In this document: positions 33,181 to 42,339 of the stretch, in pieces
Layout: each line of letters opens with the position of its first letter
Position numbering within the stretch: the first letter of the stretch is position 1
NCBI RefSeq assembly: GCF_026342035.1
Contig: NZ_JAPENM010000008.1
Location: forward strand, 307,806-371,805
Direction: 5' to 3'
Source of the DNA: Aldersonia sp. NBC_00410
GTDB taxonomy: Bacteria > Actinomycetota > Actinomycetes > Mycobacteriales > Mycobacteriaceae
DNA: 64,000 nt
Made by a program: the position numbers and the translations under genes
Notes under the pieces: model-generated
What the model saw: the letters and a program-made list of their open reading frames with translations, nothing else
Told to the model about the DNA's origin: nothing
Database searches by the model: none

Positions 33181-34428
33181 TCAGCCGACGATGAGCGGCA
33201 GGGTTTCCCAGCCGCGTACGGTGGAGGTCGGCGACAACGCGACCTGGTCCCAGTCGACGTCCCACCGTGGGAAGCGCGCGAGAAATTCCTCCATCGCCAC
33301 TCGTGCCTCGAGTCGGGCAAGCGAGGCGCCCAAACAGAAGTGGGTACCGAGACCGAAAGTCCGCATATTGGTCATGCGTCGGTGGATGTCGAATCGGTCG
33401 GGCTCCGACCATCGACCGTCGTCTCGGTTTGCCGAGGCGATCAGGATCATCATGACGCTGCCGGCGGGCACAGTGCTTCCGTGCAGCTCCACGTCGGCCG
33501 CGACATATCGGGCAATCGCGTGGCCCGTCGGTTCGAACCGCAGCGTCTCCTCGATTGCGTTCGGAATCAACTGCGGGTTGTCGACCATCTCGGCGCGCTG
33601 GTCGGGGTGCTTCGCGAGCAGCGTACCCAACCAGCCGATCAGCCGAGCTGTGGTTTCATTTCCCGCACCCGCCACGACGGCGACGTAGGTCAGAATTTCC
33701 TGCCGGGTCAGCGTTCGCGTCACACCCTCGGTGTCCACGAATTCGGCTCGCAGCAACTCCGTCATCAGATCGTCGGACGGGTGATCGGCGCGCCAGTCGA
33801 TATATTCCGCGAAGTCGTCGGTGTGCGGAATCGCCTTGTCGGCCACCTGCATTTGCTGTCCGGGCACGGTGCGCAGATTCGCGTCGGTGTTGGCCCGGAC
33901 CGCCTCCTGGTCCGACTCCGGTATGCCGAGGAGCATTCCGATCGCGCGCATGGGTATCTCGTTCGCGAACTCCGTCATGAGGTCGAAACGATCGATCCCG
34001 GCGAGCCGGTCCAGAGCCCGGGTGCACATCGCCCGGATCTGCGGCTCTACCGCCATGATCCGGCGTGGTGTGAACACACTGCTGAGCAGCGCGCGGTGGA
34101 TATCGTGTGCCGGCGGATCCTCCATCAGCAATGTGCCCGGCGGAATCTCGACGCCCGACTTGATGATTTCCATAATCGGGCCGCGTGCCGAGGAGAAGGT
34201 CTTCCAGTCCAGTAGTGCACGGTCGACGTCGTCGTAGCGGCTGAGGGCGTAGAAGTCGTGGACATCGTTGTAGTAGAGCGGCGCCTCTGCGCGCAGCCGT
34301 CGGTAGGCCGGGTACGGATCACGCGCAATATCGCGGTCGAACGGATCCCAATACGCCGAATCTCCATGGCTTTCCGGAGAAACTCCCTCGGCCGGTTCTG
34401 CGGGGCGATCTACCTGTGTTTCGGGCAT
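33181..34428 (-). CDS. cytochrome P450 (bacterial class I, CYP)
   Basis: 415 residues. The I-helix oxygen-binding motif is AGAGNETT, the K-helix ExxR appears as EETLRFEP, and the heme-cysteine loop is FGLGTHFCLGASLARLE (Cys near 364). The N-terminus is Asp/Glu/Pro-rich and soluble, without a membrane anchor. It needs a ferredoxin and reductase, neither of which is in the window. It sits between a TetR gene (55 bases upstream) and a mycofactocin-coupled SDR, as in steroid, terpene or alcohol catabolic units of mycobacteria and Nocardia. The substrate is not determined. Confidence 0.94.
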   Translation of the reverse strand: MPETQVDRPAEPAEGVSPESHGDSAYWDPFDRDIARDPYPAYRRLRAEAPLYYNDVHDFYALSRYDDVDRALLDWKTFSSARGPIMEIIKSGVEIPPGTLLMEDPPAHDIHRALLSSVFTPRRIMAVEPQIRAMCTRALDRLAGIDRFDLMTEFANEIPMRAIGMLLGIPESDQEAVRANTDANLRTVPGQQMQVADKAIPHTDDFAEYIDWRADHPSDDLMTELLRAEFVDTEGVTRTLTRQEILTYVAVVAGAGNETTARLIGWLGTLLAKHPDQRAEMVDNPQLIPNAIEETLRFEPTGHAIARYVAADVELHGSTVPAGSVMMILIASANRDDGRWSEPDRFDIHRRMTNMRTFGLGTHFCLGASLARLEARVAMEEFLARFPRWDVDWDQVALSPTSTVRGWETLPLIVG

Positions 34429-34483
34429 GCTGCATCCTGCTTCCTGGCGTGGTTTCCAACGCCCCTGACGGTGTTTCGCATGA

Positions 34484-35086
34484 TCACGACGCGTGGGTGG
34501 CTTGGTAGCCGGACGCCAGCCAGAACATGGTCCGGTCGATCGCGGGAAGGATGTCGGTCGCCGCGATCTCGCCGGCCGCGAAGCGCCCCATCAGTCCGTA
34601 GATCAAGCTGCTCAAAATCGCGTACAGGTCGTTGATGAAATCCAGGTCGACGCCCTCCAATACCGCCATCGCAGCTGGAAATACGGCGTCGATACCGTGA
34701 TCGACCAACCTTGCGCCTTCCGCCGACGCGCGTGCGCGAAAATATGCGGCAAGTAGTCTGGGATTGCGCTCCCAGGGTTCGAAGATCGGGCGCAGGACGC
34801 GCATCAGCGCGACGTGCAGTGATTCGCCGGGCCGGACGGGGTGTTCGGGCAGATCGCCGTAGCAGTGCTCCGCCATCCACCAGTCCAACGCCGCGAGAAT
34901 GAGTTCGTCGCGTGTGCCGTACAGCTTGTAAATCTTGGTGAGCGACACTTTTGCTTGCCGGGCCACTTCACGGACTTGTATTGCCTCGTAGCCCTCGACC
35001 TCGAGTAGTTCCAGCACGGACGCACGAATGCGTTGCTCACTGCTGCCGAGTGCTGATTCCATGACGGCCTCGTCGAACGCCGGCAT
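34484..35086 (-). CDS. TetR family transcriptional regulator
   Basis: 200 residues from the ATG at 35086, preceded by GAGAGGCGG. The frame extends 13 codons further to another ATG at 35125. The HTH lies near residues 20-60 with IQVREVARQAKVSLTKIYKLYGTRDELI. The ligand domain is of the TetR_C type, with HVALMRVLRPIFEPWERNPRLLAAYFRARAS. It heads the TetR-P450-SDR run on the minus strand and is divergent from the quinone-oxidoreductase-type gene. The perfect palindrome at 35131 is its likely operator. Confidence 0.92.
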   Translation of the reverse strand: MPAFDEAVMESALGSSEQRIRASVLELLEVEGYEAIQVREVARQAKVSLTKIYKLYGTRDELILAALDWWMAEHCYGDLPEHPVRPGESLHVALMRVLRPIFEPWERNPRLLAAYFRARASAEGARLVDHGIDAVFPAAMAVLEGVDLDFINDLYAILSSLIYGLMGRFAAGEIAATDILPAIDRTMFWLASGYQATHAS

Positions 35087-35130
35087 TCCACCGCCTCTCT
35101 CGGAGCGGTGTATCTGCCACTCCATGCTGC

Positions 35131-35145
35131 GGTAATCAAATTACC
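35131..35145. promoter_or_regulatory. perfect palindrome, probable TetR operator
   Basis: GGTAATCAAATTACC has 6-base perfect arms around CAA. It lies in the 154-base gap between the divergent TetR gene (start 35086) and the oxidoreductase gene (start 35241). A palindrome of this size with A/T-rich arms in GC-rich DNA is a typical TetR-family operator and could control both directions. Confidence 0.65.
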
Positions 35146-35240
35146 ACGTGATCTGAGGCACACAATAGGCTGGAAGTGGTCGCGTCTCGGCGCGCACGGT
35201 TTCCCCGGCAGTGGGGTGTTCGGGGTGATACTTCTGACGC

Positions 35241-36209
35241 ATGAAGGCCGTCGTGTACGAGCGGTACGGACCACCCGAGGTGCTGCGGCTCGACGAAGTC
35301 GATCGGCCGCGACCCGGCGACGACCAGGTATTGATCAAGGTGCACGCGGTCTCGGTGAATGCATCGGACTGGGAGACCATGCGGGGCAAGCCGATGTACT
35401 CGCGAATCGGCGGGCCGCTGCGGCCGCGGTTTCGGATCCTGGGATCCGATGTCGCCGGGAGGGTCGAGGCTGTTGGCAAAAGCGTCACGAAGTTCGCGCC
35501 CGGCGATGAGGTATTCGGCGACAACCTCGCCCTGATGGGTGGTTTCGCCGAGTATGTCTGCGCGCGTGAGCAGGCGGTGGCCGCCAAACCGGCGGGCTTG
35601 TCATTCGAACAGGCCGCGGCCATCCCGCAGGCCGGCGTGATTGCCCTACAGGGGATACGAACCAAGGGGCGCGTCCGGTCGGGCGAACGAGTGCTCGTCA
35701 ACGGCGCGGGCGGCGGTGCGGGCATGTTCGCGGTGCAACTCGCCAAGCTCGCCGGTGCACACGTCACCGGAGTCGACAACGCCGGCAAACACGACTTCAT
35801 GCTGTCACTGGGCGCGGACGACGTTATCGACTACGCCCGAACGGATTTCACCAGGACCGGCGAGCGTTACGACGTCGTGCTCGATCTTGCCGGGCATCTC
35901 GGTGTCGTCAACTATCGGCGCGTCCTGGCACCGAACGGACGCTACCGGTACGTCGGCGGGTCGGTCCCGTCCCTGCTGCAGGTACTGCTATTCGGACCGC
36001 TGCTCGGGCGCCGGGCGGGCAAGGAGATACGTCTGCTCGTCGTGCGACAGAACCCGCAGGACCTGCTCACCGTCGCCGAACTATGCCAGGCGGGCACTCT
36101 TGTGCCGGTCATCGACCAGCGGTATTCGCTCGACGAGGTTCCGCAGGCACTGCAACGCCTGGGAGAAGGCCGCGCCAAAGGCAAGTTGGTGATCACCTCG
36201 ACGGAGTAG
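35241..36209 (+). CDS. quinone oxidoreductase-type (zinc-free MDR) dehydrogenase
   Basis: 322 residues of the medium-chain dehydrogenase/reductase superfamily. The N-terminal MKAVVYERYGPPEVLRLDEV and the conserved NASDW are typical, and the Rossmann fold has VLVNGAGGGAGMFAVQLAKLAGA followed by VTGVDNAGK. The catalytic-zinc and structural-zinc cysteines are absent, as in NADPH:quinone reductases and enoyl reductases. It probably uses NADPH to reduce an enone or quinone. It is divergent from the TetR-P450-SDR genes and lies one base before the next gene's putative TTG start. Confidence 0.92.
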   Translation: MKAVVYERYGPPEVLRLDEVDRPRPGDDQVLIKVHAVSVNASDWETMRGKPMYSRIGGPLRPRFRILGSDVAGRVEAVGKSVTKFAPGDEVFGDNLALMGGFAEYVCAREQAVAAKPAGLSFEQAAAIPQAGVIALQGIRTKGRVRSGERVLVNGAGGGAGMFAVQLAKLAGAHVTGVDNAGKHDFMLSLGADDVIDYARTDFTRTGERYDVVLDLAGHLGVVNYRRVLAPNGRYRYVGGSVPSLLQVLLFGPLLGRRAGKEIRLLVVRQNPQDLLTVAELCQAGTLVPVIDQRYSLDEVPQALQRLGEGRAKGKLVITSTE

Positions 36210-36210
36210 C

Positions 36211-37260
36211 TTGACAGGCACCCAACCTACCGGCCGGGGGAGATCGGAGCGCAGCGAGTTGCATCGGTTACCACGGAGCGCACGACGAAGGATGCGGCGA
36301 ATCGCCTTGACGCTCGCCATCGTCGGTACGACGGCGCTGGGCGTCGGGTCCGTCGGCGCTGCGCCGCTGGTCCAGCACCGCGTCCCGGCCGCGGCGCAGG
36401 TCGACCTCAACGTGTACTCCCCCGCCATGAATCGTTTCGTGCCCGTACGTGTGCTGCGCCCCGCCGACACGTCCGCCCCCCGCCCTACGCTGTACCTACT
36501 GGACGGGGCCGGCGGCGGCGAGACCGGGTCAGGGTGGCTGGACCGGACTGACGCCGCGACATTCTTCGCCGACAAGAACGTGAACGTGGTTCTACCGCTG
36601 GCCGGGCGGGCGAGCTATTACACCGACTGGCAGCACGATGACCCGATCCTGGGACGCAACAAGTGGACGACATTCTTGACCAGAGAATTGCCGCCGGTAA
36701 TCGATGCGACACTCGGCACTAGCGGGCGCAATGCGATAGCCGGCCTGTCGATGTCGGCGATATCGGTGCTGAATCTCGCCATCGCGGCGCAGGGTCTCTA
36801 TCAGGCGGTCGGTTCGTACAGCGGCTGCGCGCGCACGAGCGACCCTGTGGCGCAGGCCTTCGTCACATCGATGGTGGTCAGTTACGGCGGCAATCCGTTC
36901 AACATGTGGGGTCCGCCGTCAGATCCGGAGTGGGCGGCAAACGACCCGACGTTGCATGCGGATCGCCTACGCGGGACGCAGCTGTATGTGTCGGCGGGGA
37001 CCGGTTTGCCCGGTCCGCACGAATCTTTGGGCGACCATGACGTGGCCGGCAACCCGATCGCGCTGGTCGATCGTGTCGTCGTCGGCGGCGGGTTCGAATC
37101 GGTGGTCGACGACTGCACGCACCGACTCGCTGCCGCGCTGGGCGCAGCCGGCGTACCCGCGCGCTTCGATTTCCGGCCGACCGGTACGCACGCGTGGGGG
37201 TATTGGCAGGACGCACTGCACGAATCGTGGCCGATGATGGCGGCCGCCATCGGGGCCTGA
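36211..37260 (+). CDS. secreted antigen 85-like esterase (mycolyltransferase-type)
   Basis: 349 residues from a TTG at 36211 (ACGGAG upstream). TTG at 36259 and ATG at 36292 are alternatives; the last gives a clean signal peptide MRRIALTLAIVGTTALGVG with an Ala cleavage site. The mature part is an alpha/beta hydrolase of the esterase D/Ag85 family. It has LYLLDGAGGG (oxyanion region), SYYTDW, and the nucleophile Ser in GLSMSA (S180). THAWGYWQ near the C-terminus carries the catalytic His. Ag85 enzymes transfer mycolates onto trehalose or arabinogalactan in the envelope. It is a paralogue of the gene at 45113, on the other side of the biosynthetic operon. Confidence 0.88.
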   Translation: MTGTQPTGRGRSERSELHRLPRSARRRMRRIALTLAIVGTTALGVGSVGAAPLVQHRVPAAAQVDLNVYSPAMNRFVPVRVLRPADTSAPRPTLYLLDGAGGGETGSGWLDRTDAATFFADKNVNVVLPLAGRASYYTDWQHDDPILGRNKWTTFLTRELPPVIDATLGTSGRNAIAGLSMSAISVLNLAIAAQGLYQAVGSYSGCARTSDPVAQAFVTSMVVSYGGNPFNMWGPPSDPEWAANDPTLHADRLRGTQLYVSAGTGLPGPHESLGDHDVAGNPIALVDRVVVGGGFESVVDDCTHRLAAALGAAGVPARFDFRPTGTHAWGYWQDALHESWPMMAAAIGA

Positions 37261-37583
37261 GCAATTCATCAACCGCCGCTCGAATCGGACATTCCTTGCA
37301 GACCAGTGTATTTCGTCCTCGGCCTGCGACAGTGGCGCGAAGTCGATTTCAAACCCAAGTTGCGCGCAAGGTGACTACAATGTAGCTGGTCCCACCGCCG
37401 AGAAATCGGCGGATTTCGCCACTGAAAGCCCTGACCGGCTATGCGCGAACGTTGTACAGTGCCGCCCATACCCACCCGGTCCTGCTTCGTGGCGTCGATG
37501 TATGTGCTGATTGTTTGAACCTCGTTTCGGCGGTGAATTCCACCAACGCCACCGCGGCACCCACAGGGAGAGGACGGATTGCG
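37261..37583 (+). promoter_or_regulatory. leader and promoter region of the hydroxylase-NRPS-COMT operon
   Basis: This 323-base gap holds no credible gene. At 37395-37412 CCGCCGA and TCGGCGG form a perfect 7-bp stem closed by a GAAA tetraloop, perhaps the terminator of the upstream esterase. TTGCGCGCAA (37360-37369) is a perfect palindrome. A weak promoter-like pair, CTGACC (37431-37436) and TACAGT (37455-37460) with an 18-base spacer, would start transcription about 117 bases before the hydroxylase ATG. Confidence 0.35.
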
Positions 37584-38348
37584 ATGACCGTTCGTCTTGA
37601 TGTTCGAGCCGAGCGTGAGCGGATGGCGCGCGCCTACCGCCCGGGGCAACACGTGCCCGATTTCGCCTATAGCAGCGACGAGGACGCACTGTGGTCGCGT
37701 GTTTTCGCGACGCTGTCAGCCATGCATCAGCAGCTCAGTTGTACCCAATATCGTTTGGCCGCCCGATATGTCGGGTTGCCCACCGGTCGGGTACCGCAAC
37801 TGAGTGAGGTCTCGGGCACGTTACGGTCGTTGACCGGATTCGCGCTTGCTCCGGTGATGGGCGCCCTGCCGGGCCGGCTGTTCTACCCCCCGCTCGCCGA
37901 CGGCATCCTCAGATCGACCCCCGATCTACGCCCGGTTGCGGAGCAATCGTTTTCGCCTGATCCCGACGTCATTCACGAGTTGGTCGGACACGCGGTGATG
38001 CTGGCCGATCCGGACTTCGCAGACATGTACCGCTGGTTCGGACGAGCGGCCAAAAACGCCACCTCGGACGAGGTGCTGACGGCGATCGCGAAGTTGTTCT
38101 GGTTCACCATGGAGGTCGGTGTGGTGACCGAGAAGGGTCATCCGCGAGCGTGTGGCGCAGCCATCCTGTCCTCGGTCGCGGAACTGGAGTCCTTTGCGAA
38201 TGTGGAGTTGAGGGACTTCCGGATCGATGATGTCATCGTCAGCGACATCGACGACAGTGTTTGTCAACCGGTCCTTTTCGTCGCGGAATCGGTCAGCCGA
38301 ATGAAAGATGAAGTAAAGCGTTTTCTCGATTCGAGCGCAGGCGCGTGA
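37584..38348 (+). CDS. pterin-dependent aromatic amino acid hydroxylase (phenylalanine hydroxylase-like)
   Basis: 254 residues from the ATG at 37584 (GGGAGAGGA upstream). The iron facial triad is H131 and H136 in PDVIHELVGHAVML and E177 in LFWFTMEVGVV. GAAILSSVAELESF matches the C-terminal active-site strand. The family uses tetrahydrobiopterin, O2 and Fe(II) to hydroxylate Phe, Tyr or Trp. Catalytic domain only; no ACT regulatory domain, as usual in bacteria. It lies 34 bases before the NRPS gene, so it probably makes a precursor such as Tyr, meta-Tyr or DOPA rather than serving Phe catabolism; no pterin-4a-carbinolamine dehydratase gene is adjacent. Diverged neighbourhood (HAVML for the usual HxPML) suggests altered specificity. 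Confidence 0.87.
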   Translation: MTVRLDVRAERERMARAYRPGQHVPDFAYSSDEDALWSRVFATLSAMHQQLSCTQYRLAARYVGLPTGRVPQLSEVSGTLRSLTGFALAPVMGALPGRLFYPPLADGILRSTPDLRPVAEQSFSPDPDVIHELVGHAVMLADPDFADMYRWFGRAAKNATSDEVLTAIAKLFWFTMEVGVVTEKGHPRACGAAILSSVAELESFANVELRDFRIDDVIVSDIDDSVCQPVLFVAESVSRMKDEVKRFLDSSAGA

Positions 38349-38382
38349 CACTGCAGTCGCCGCCCAACGCTGAGGAACAACG

Positions 38383-41300
38383 GTGCTAGACCTGTCGAGA
38401 ACGGTGCCTCGAAATGGCAGCGCAACACCGGATCTGGGCACCTTCGGACTGTCCGTCGCACAGTCCGAGCTGTGGCTGGCCCAACAGCTTCACCCGACAG
38501 TGCCGTTTTCGGTCTCCCAATACACCGACCTGCACGGACCTCTCGACCGCGAACTGCTCCAGCAATGCACCCAGCGGGCCGGGCGAGAATTGCAGTCACC
38601 GGACCTGCGATTTGTCGTTGTCGGCGGCCGGCCCCGGCAGTATGTCGACCATGACCTGCAGGCCCGATTCGACTGCGTCGACGTGAGCGATCACCCCGAC
38701 CCCGATCACGCCGCGCAGGTACGGATGAGCCAGGACCGACAAGCCGGCATCGACCTGCTGGGCCCCGATGTGTCCCGGACGGTGCTGTTCACTCTCGGCC
38801 CCGACCGACACCGCTGGTACGCGCGCAGCCACCACATCGCAGTCGACGGCTTCGGTGCCGCGCAACTTTTGCAGCGAACGGCCGAATTGTATTCCGCGGC
38901 AATCGAAGGCCGGCCTGCACCACCGTGTCGCGCCGTGCCCCTGACCGAGATTGTCGCGGCCGAGCGACGGTATCGATCCGCACCGCGGTTCGTCGCCGAC
39001 CGCGAGTACTGGGGTGCCCAACTCGCCGGCCTGAATCACGTAACCAGGCTGAAGGATCGGTACGCAGCGCCGTCGGCATGGCCACATGTCACGCACGCGA
39101 CTGTCGCCCCAGAGGCAATGGCGCAGCTCGACGCCGCAGCCGGCCGGTACGGCACCGGCATGACCGAGGTCCTCGTCGCGGCGGTGATGGGGTTCCTGGC
39201 GCGGATGACCGGTGACAGCGATGTCACGGTGTCGCTGCCGGTCGCTGCCCGCACCACCGGTGGACTACGGCGATCGGCGGGCATGGTCTCGAACGTGGTG
39301 CCGTTGCGCGTGCGGGGCGTAGCGGACCGGACAGTCGGAGACCTCGTTCGACAGGTGCGCATGGGCATCATCGGGGCGCTGCGCCACCAGCTGTATCGGC
39401 ACGAAGACCTGCTCCGCGACCACGGGCCAGGGCTGGCCGGTCGAAGTGGCTACGGTCCGCTGATCAACGTCCTCACGCTGCCCGACAGCATCGGCTTCGG
39501 TGCCGCCCGAGGGCGGGCGCACCTGCTCTCGGCCGGGCCGGTGGAGGATTTGACGGTCAACTGTTTCCGGTTCGGTGCTGAGCCATTCAGCATCGACTTT
39601 CATGGCAACCCGGCGCTGTACCGGGCCGATGAGCTGGATCGGTATCGGCAACAGTTCATGGACTGGTTATCGCGTTTCCTGTGGGCGGCGGCAGAGGAGA
39701 AGGTGTTCGCCATCGTCGCCGGCGAACGGAGCATCGCAGGCCCCCAGCACCGGCACCGGCCGCGGTTGCTGCCGGAATTGCTCGCGACCGGCATCGGTGG
39801 CGGTGAACGGATTGCGCTGAGCGGGCAGGGCAGGTCGGTGTCGTATCGCGAACTCGACGAGCTGTCTGCGCAGTGGGCGCGCGAGCTGATCGCGCACGGC
39901 GCCGGGCCCGAACGTGTGGTCGCGGTGGCATTGACCCGGTCGGTGGAATCGGTCATAGCATTGTGGGCGGTCGCAAGAGCGGGTGCGGTGTTCTTTCCCG
40001 TGAATCCCACCGATCCGCCGGCGCGGGTCGCGAGACTGATCGCCGATTCGCAGGCGGCGCTGGGGATCACCCTCGCCGAATGGCGCGCACCGCTGCTCGG
40101 CACGACGGTCGATTGGTTGGTGCTCGACAGCGACGAGTTCACCCGCGCCGCCGCGTCACATCCGGTCGACACGGTGACCGACGCGGAGCGGTTGCGGCCG
40201 CTGCGTGCCGCTCATCCGGCCTATCTGATCTACACCTCGGGGTCCACCGGCGAGCCCAAGGGTGTGCTGAGTACTCACGCGGGCCTGACAGCACTGAGCG
40301 ACGAACTGCGCACCCGTGGTCGAATTCACCCGGAATCGGTGGTGCTGCTGGCACATTCACCCTACTGCGACGCGTCGATGCTCGAATACCTCTCCGCATT
40401 CGCGTCCGGGGCGAAGCTGGTCGTCTTGTCGCCGGATATCGTGGCCGGCGAACGACTTTCGCAGGTGATCGAGCACGATGCGATCACCCATCTGAACGTC
40501 ACGCCGACCATTTTGGCGACGCTCGACCCGCACCGATTGCCGTCGCTGCAGACCGTCACCGTCGGCGGAGACAAATGTCCACCGGCACTGGTGGACCGCT
40601 GGGCCACCGGGGTGCCCATGTTCAACTCCTACGGCCCGACCGAAGCCACCGTGGTGGTGACACACTCCGACCCACTGTCCCCCGACGCCGAGGTGACGAT
40701 CGGCCGGGCACTGCCCGGCGTGCAGATGCTCCTACTCGATGCCCGACTGCGCCTCGTGCCGCGCGGTGCCCGCGGCGAACTGTATCTTGCCGGTGACGCG
40801 TTGGCGCGCGGGTACCTGGGGCGGGCCGCGATCACCGCACGGTATTTCGTCGCGAACCCGCACGGGCGCACGGGAAGCAGAATGTATCGCACCGGTGACG
40901 TGGTGCGCGAGCAACCGGACGATCAGCTGGAGTTCCTCGGACGAAGCGATGTCCAGATTTCGTTGCGCGGGCAGCGCATCGAACCGTCCGAGGTCGAACG
41001 CGCGCTGGCCGCAGACGAGGCGGTCGATCAGGCCGTGGTGCGGATCTGGAAGTCCGAGACACTGGGCGACCGGTTGATCGGCTACGTCGTCGCCGCGGAC
41101 CCGGAGCACTTCGACCGCACCGCCGTGTTGGCGCGGTTACGGACGGTGTTGCCACCAGGAATGATTCCGGCCGCGCTGGTACCGCTGGCTGCGATACCAA
41201 TCAATCCGAGTAGCGGCAAGACCGATCGATCGGCGCTGCCCGACCCTAAGCTGCTGGCGCGTCCGGCATTCCGACCGCCACGATCTCAGATCGAGCGCAC

Positions 41301-42339
41301 CGTTGCAGATGCGATCGCCGAAGTGACCGGCCAGCCGCGTATCGGGCTGAACGACAACTTCTTCGAGCTCGGCGGCAACTCGCTGCTGGGAGTGGACCTG
41401 TGCCAGCGACTCTCGGAGCGGACCGGCACCCCGGTGGCGATGTCGTGGCTGTTCACCCCGACGGTGCGAACCCTGTCCGCCGCAATCGAATCCGCGGCCG
41501 TCTGCGCAACGAGCGAGGTGACAGTCGCCGGTTCGGCGCTCGAAACGATCCTTCCGTTGCGTGGCAACGGTTCCGGGACGCCGTTGATCTGCCTACATTC
41601 TGCCGTGCCATTGTCATGGTGCTACACCGGCTTGCTGCAATACGTCACCGACCGGCCGATCTACGGACTACAGTCCCCCGCCATCGCCGCTGGATCGCCA
41701 CGGTGCCGGACCGTCGAGGAATTGGCCGAGGTGTATCTGCACGAACTCATCCGCCTGCAACCGCAGGGGCCGTACCACCTGTTGGGATGGTCACTCGGCG
41801 GTCAACTCGCGCACGCACTTGCAGTCGGGCTGCGTGCTCGTGGTCACGACGTTGGGTTGCTCATCATGCTGGACAGCGTGGCATTTGCCGACGGCGCACC
41901 GCCGCCGCAGCCGCCGACCGTGCGCGATCTGGTCACCCACCTGCAGGGCGATGAGTCGGACGTCGCAGACAACCGTCCGCTGACTCTCGACGAAGCTTTC
42001 GACCTGCTCGCGCACACGGGTGGGCCGGGCCGCGGACTGACCCGCCAGCAGCTCGAACGCCTGTACCAGGGATATGTCGACTGCGTTGGCATGTCGGCGC
42101 GTTATCGGCCCACACACCATCATGGGGACCTGCTGTACTTCTCGGCGCGCAAAGGCATTACCGGCGAACTCACCGGCGACATATGGCGACCGTACGTATC
42201 CGGAGAGATCACCGAACACTCCGTCGACGTGGTCCATGCCCAGATGACCACTCCCGAGGCGCTCGAGGTCATCGGGCCGGTCCTGGATACCGAATTGAAA
42301 CGGCGACAACACGACTACCGGGCAGGGGAGGCGATATGA
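38383..42339 (+). CDS. stand-alone NRPS, C-A-T-TE
   Basis: 1318 residues, GTG start at 38383 with GAGGAA upstream. The condensation domain covers about 15-450 with HHIAVDG at 150-156. The adenylation domain (about 465-970) has [15 protein letters not shown] near 611-625, YRTGD and the A10 lysine in NPSSGKTDRSALP. The carrier protein has FFELGGNSLLG near 992-1002 (phosphopantetheine Ser), and the thioesterase GWSLGG near 1134. By-eye alignment to GrsA gives specificity residues D-A-L-N-T-G-S-V-V-K, which match no code I know. The C domain at the start implies the amino acid is joined to an acyl or aminoacyl donor; the TE releases a short product. Its stop overlaps the methyltransferase start (ATGA). 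Confidence 0.93.
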   Translation: MLDLSRTVPRNGSATPDLGTFGLSVAQSELWLAQQLHPTVPFSVSQYTDLHGPLDRELLQQCTQRAGRELQSPDLRFVVVGGRPRQYVDHDLQARFDCVDVSDHPDPDHAAQVRMSQDRQAGIDLLGPDVSRTVLFTLGPDRHRWYARSHHIAVDGFGAAQLLQRTAELYSAAIEGRPAPPCRAVPLTEIVAAERRYRSAPRFVADREYWGAQLAGLNHVTRLKDRYAAPSAWPHVTHATVAPEAMAQLDAAAGRYGTGMTEVLVAAVMGFLARMTGDSDVTVSLPVAARTTGGLRRSAGMVSNVVPLRVRGVADRTVGDLVRQVRMGIIGALRHQLYRHEDLLRDHGPGLAGRSGYGPLINVLTLPDSIGFGAARGRAHLLSAGPVEDLTVNCFRFGAEPFSIDFHGNPALYRADELDRYRQQFMDWLSRFLWAAAEEKVFAIVAGERSIAGPQHRHRPRLLPELLATGIGGGERIALSGQGRSVSYRELDELSAQWARELIAHGAGPERVVAVALTRSVESVIALWAVARAGAVFFPVNPTDPPARVARLIADSQAALGITLAEWRAPLLGTTVDWLVLDSDEFTRAAASHPVDTVTDAERLRPLRAAHPAYLIYTSGSTGEPKGVLSTHAGLTALSDELRTRGRIHPESVVLLAHSPYCDASMLEYLSAFASGAKLVVLSPDIVAGERLSQVIEHDAITHLNVTPTILATLDPHRLPSLQTVTVGGDKCPPALVDRWATGVPMFNSYGPTEATVVVTHSDPLSPDAEVTIGRALPGVQMLLLDARLRLVPRGARGELYLAGDALARGYLGRAAITARYFVANPHGRTGSRMYRTGDVVREQPDDQLEFLGRSDVQISLRGQRIEPSEVERALAADEAVDQAVVRIWKSETLGDRLIGYVVAADPEHFDRTAVLARLRTVLPPGMIPAALVPLAAIPINPSSGKTDRSALPDPKLLARPAFRPPRSQIERTVADAIAEVTGQPRIGLNDNFFELGGNSLLGVDLCQRLSERTGTPVAMSWLFTPTVRTLSAAIESAAVCATSEVTVAGSALETILPLRGNGSGTPLICLHSAVPLSWCYTGLLQYVTDRPIYGLQSPAIAAGSPRCRTVEELAEVYLHELIRLQPQGPYHLLGWSLGGQLAHALAVGLRARGHDVGLLIMLDSVAFADGAPPPQPPTVRDLVTHLQGDESDVADNRPLTLDEAFDLLAHTGGPGRGLTRQQLERLYQGYVDCVGMSARYRPTHHHGDLLYFSARKGITGELTGDIWRPYVSGEITEHSVDVVHAQMTTPEALEVIGPVLDTELKRRQHDYRAGEAI

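Noticed and set aside
37452..37583. Upstream extension of the aromatic amino acid hydroxylase
   Set aside because: The added residues have no family similarity and the GGGAGAGGA site lies just before the ATG at 37584.
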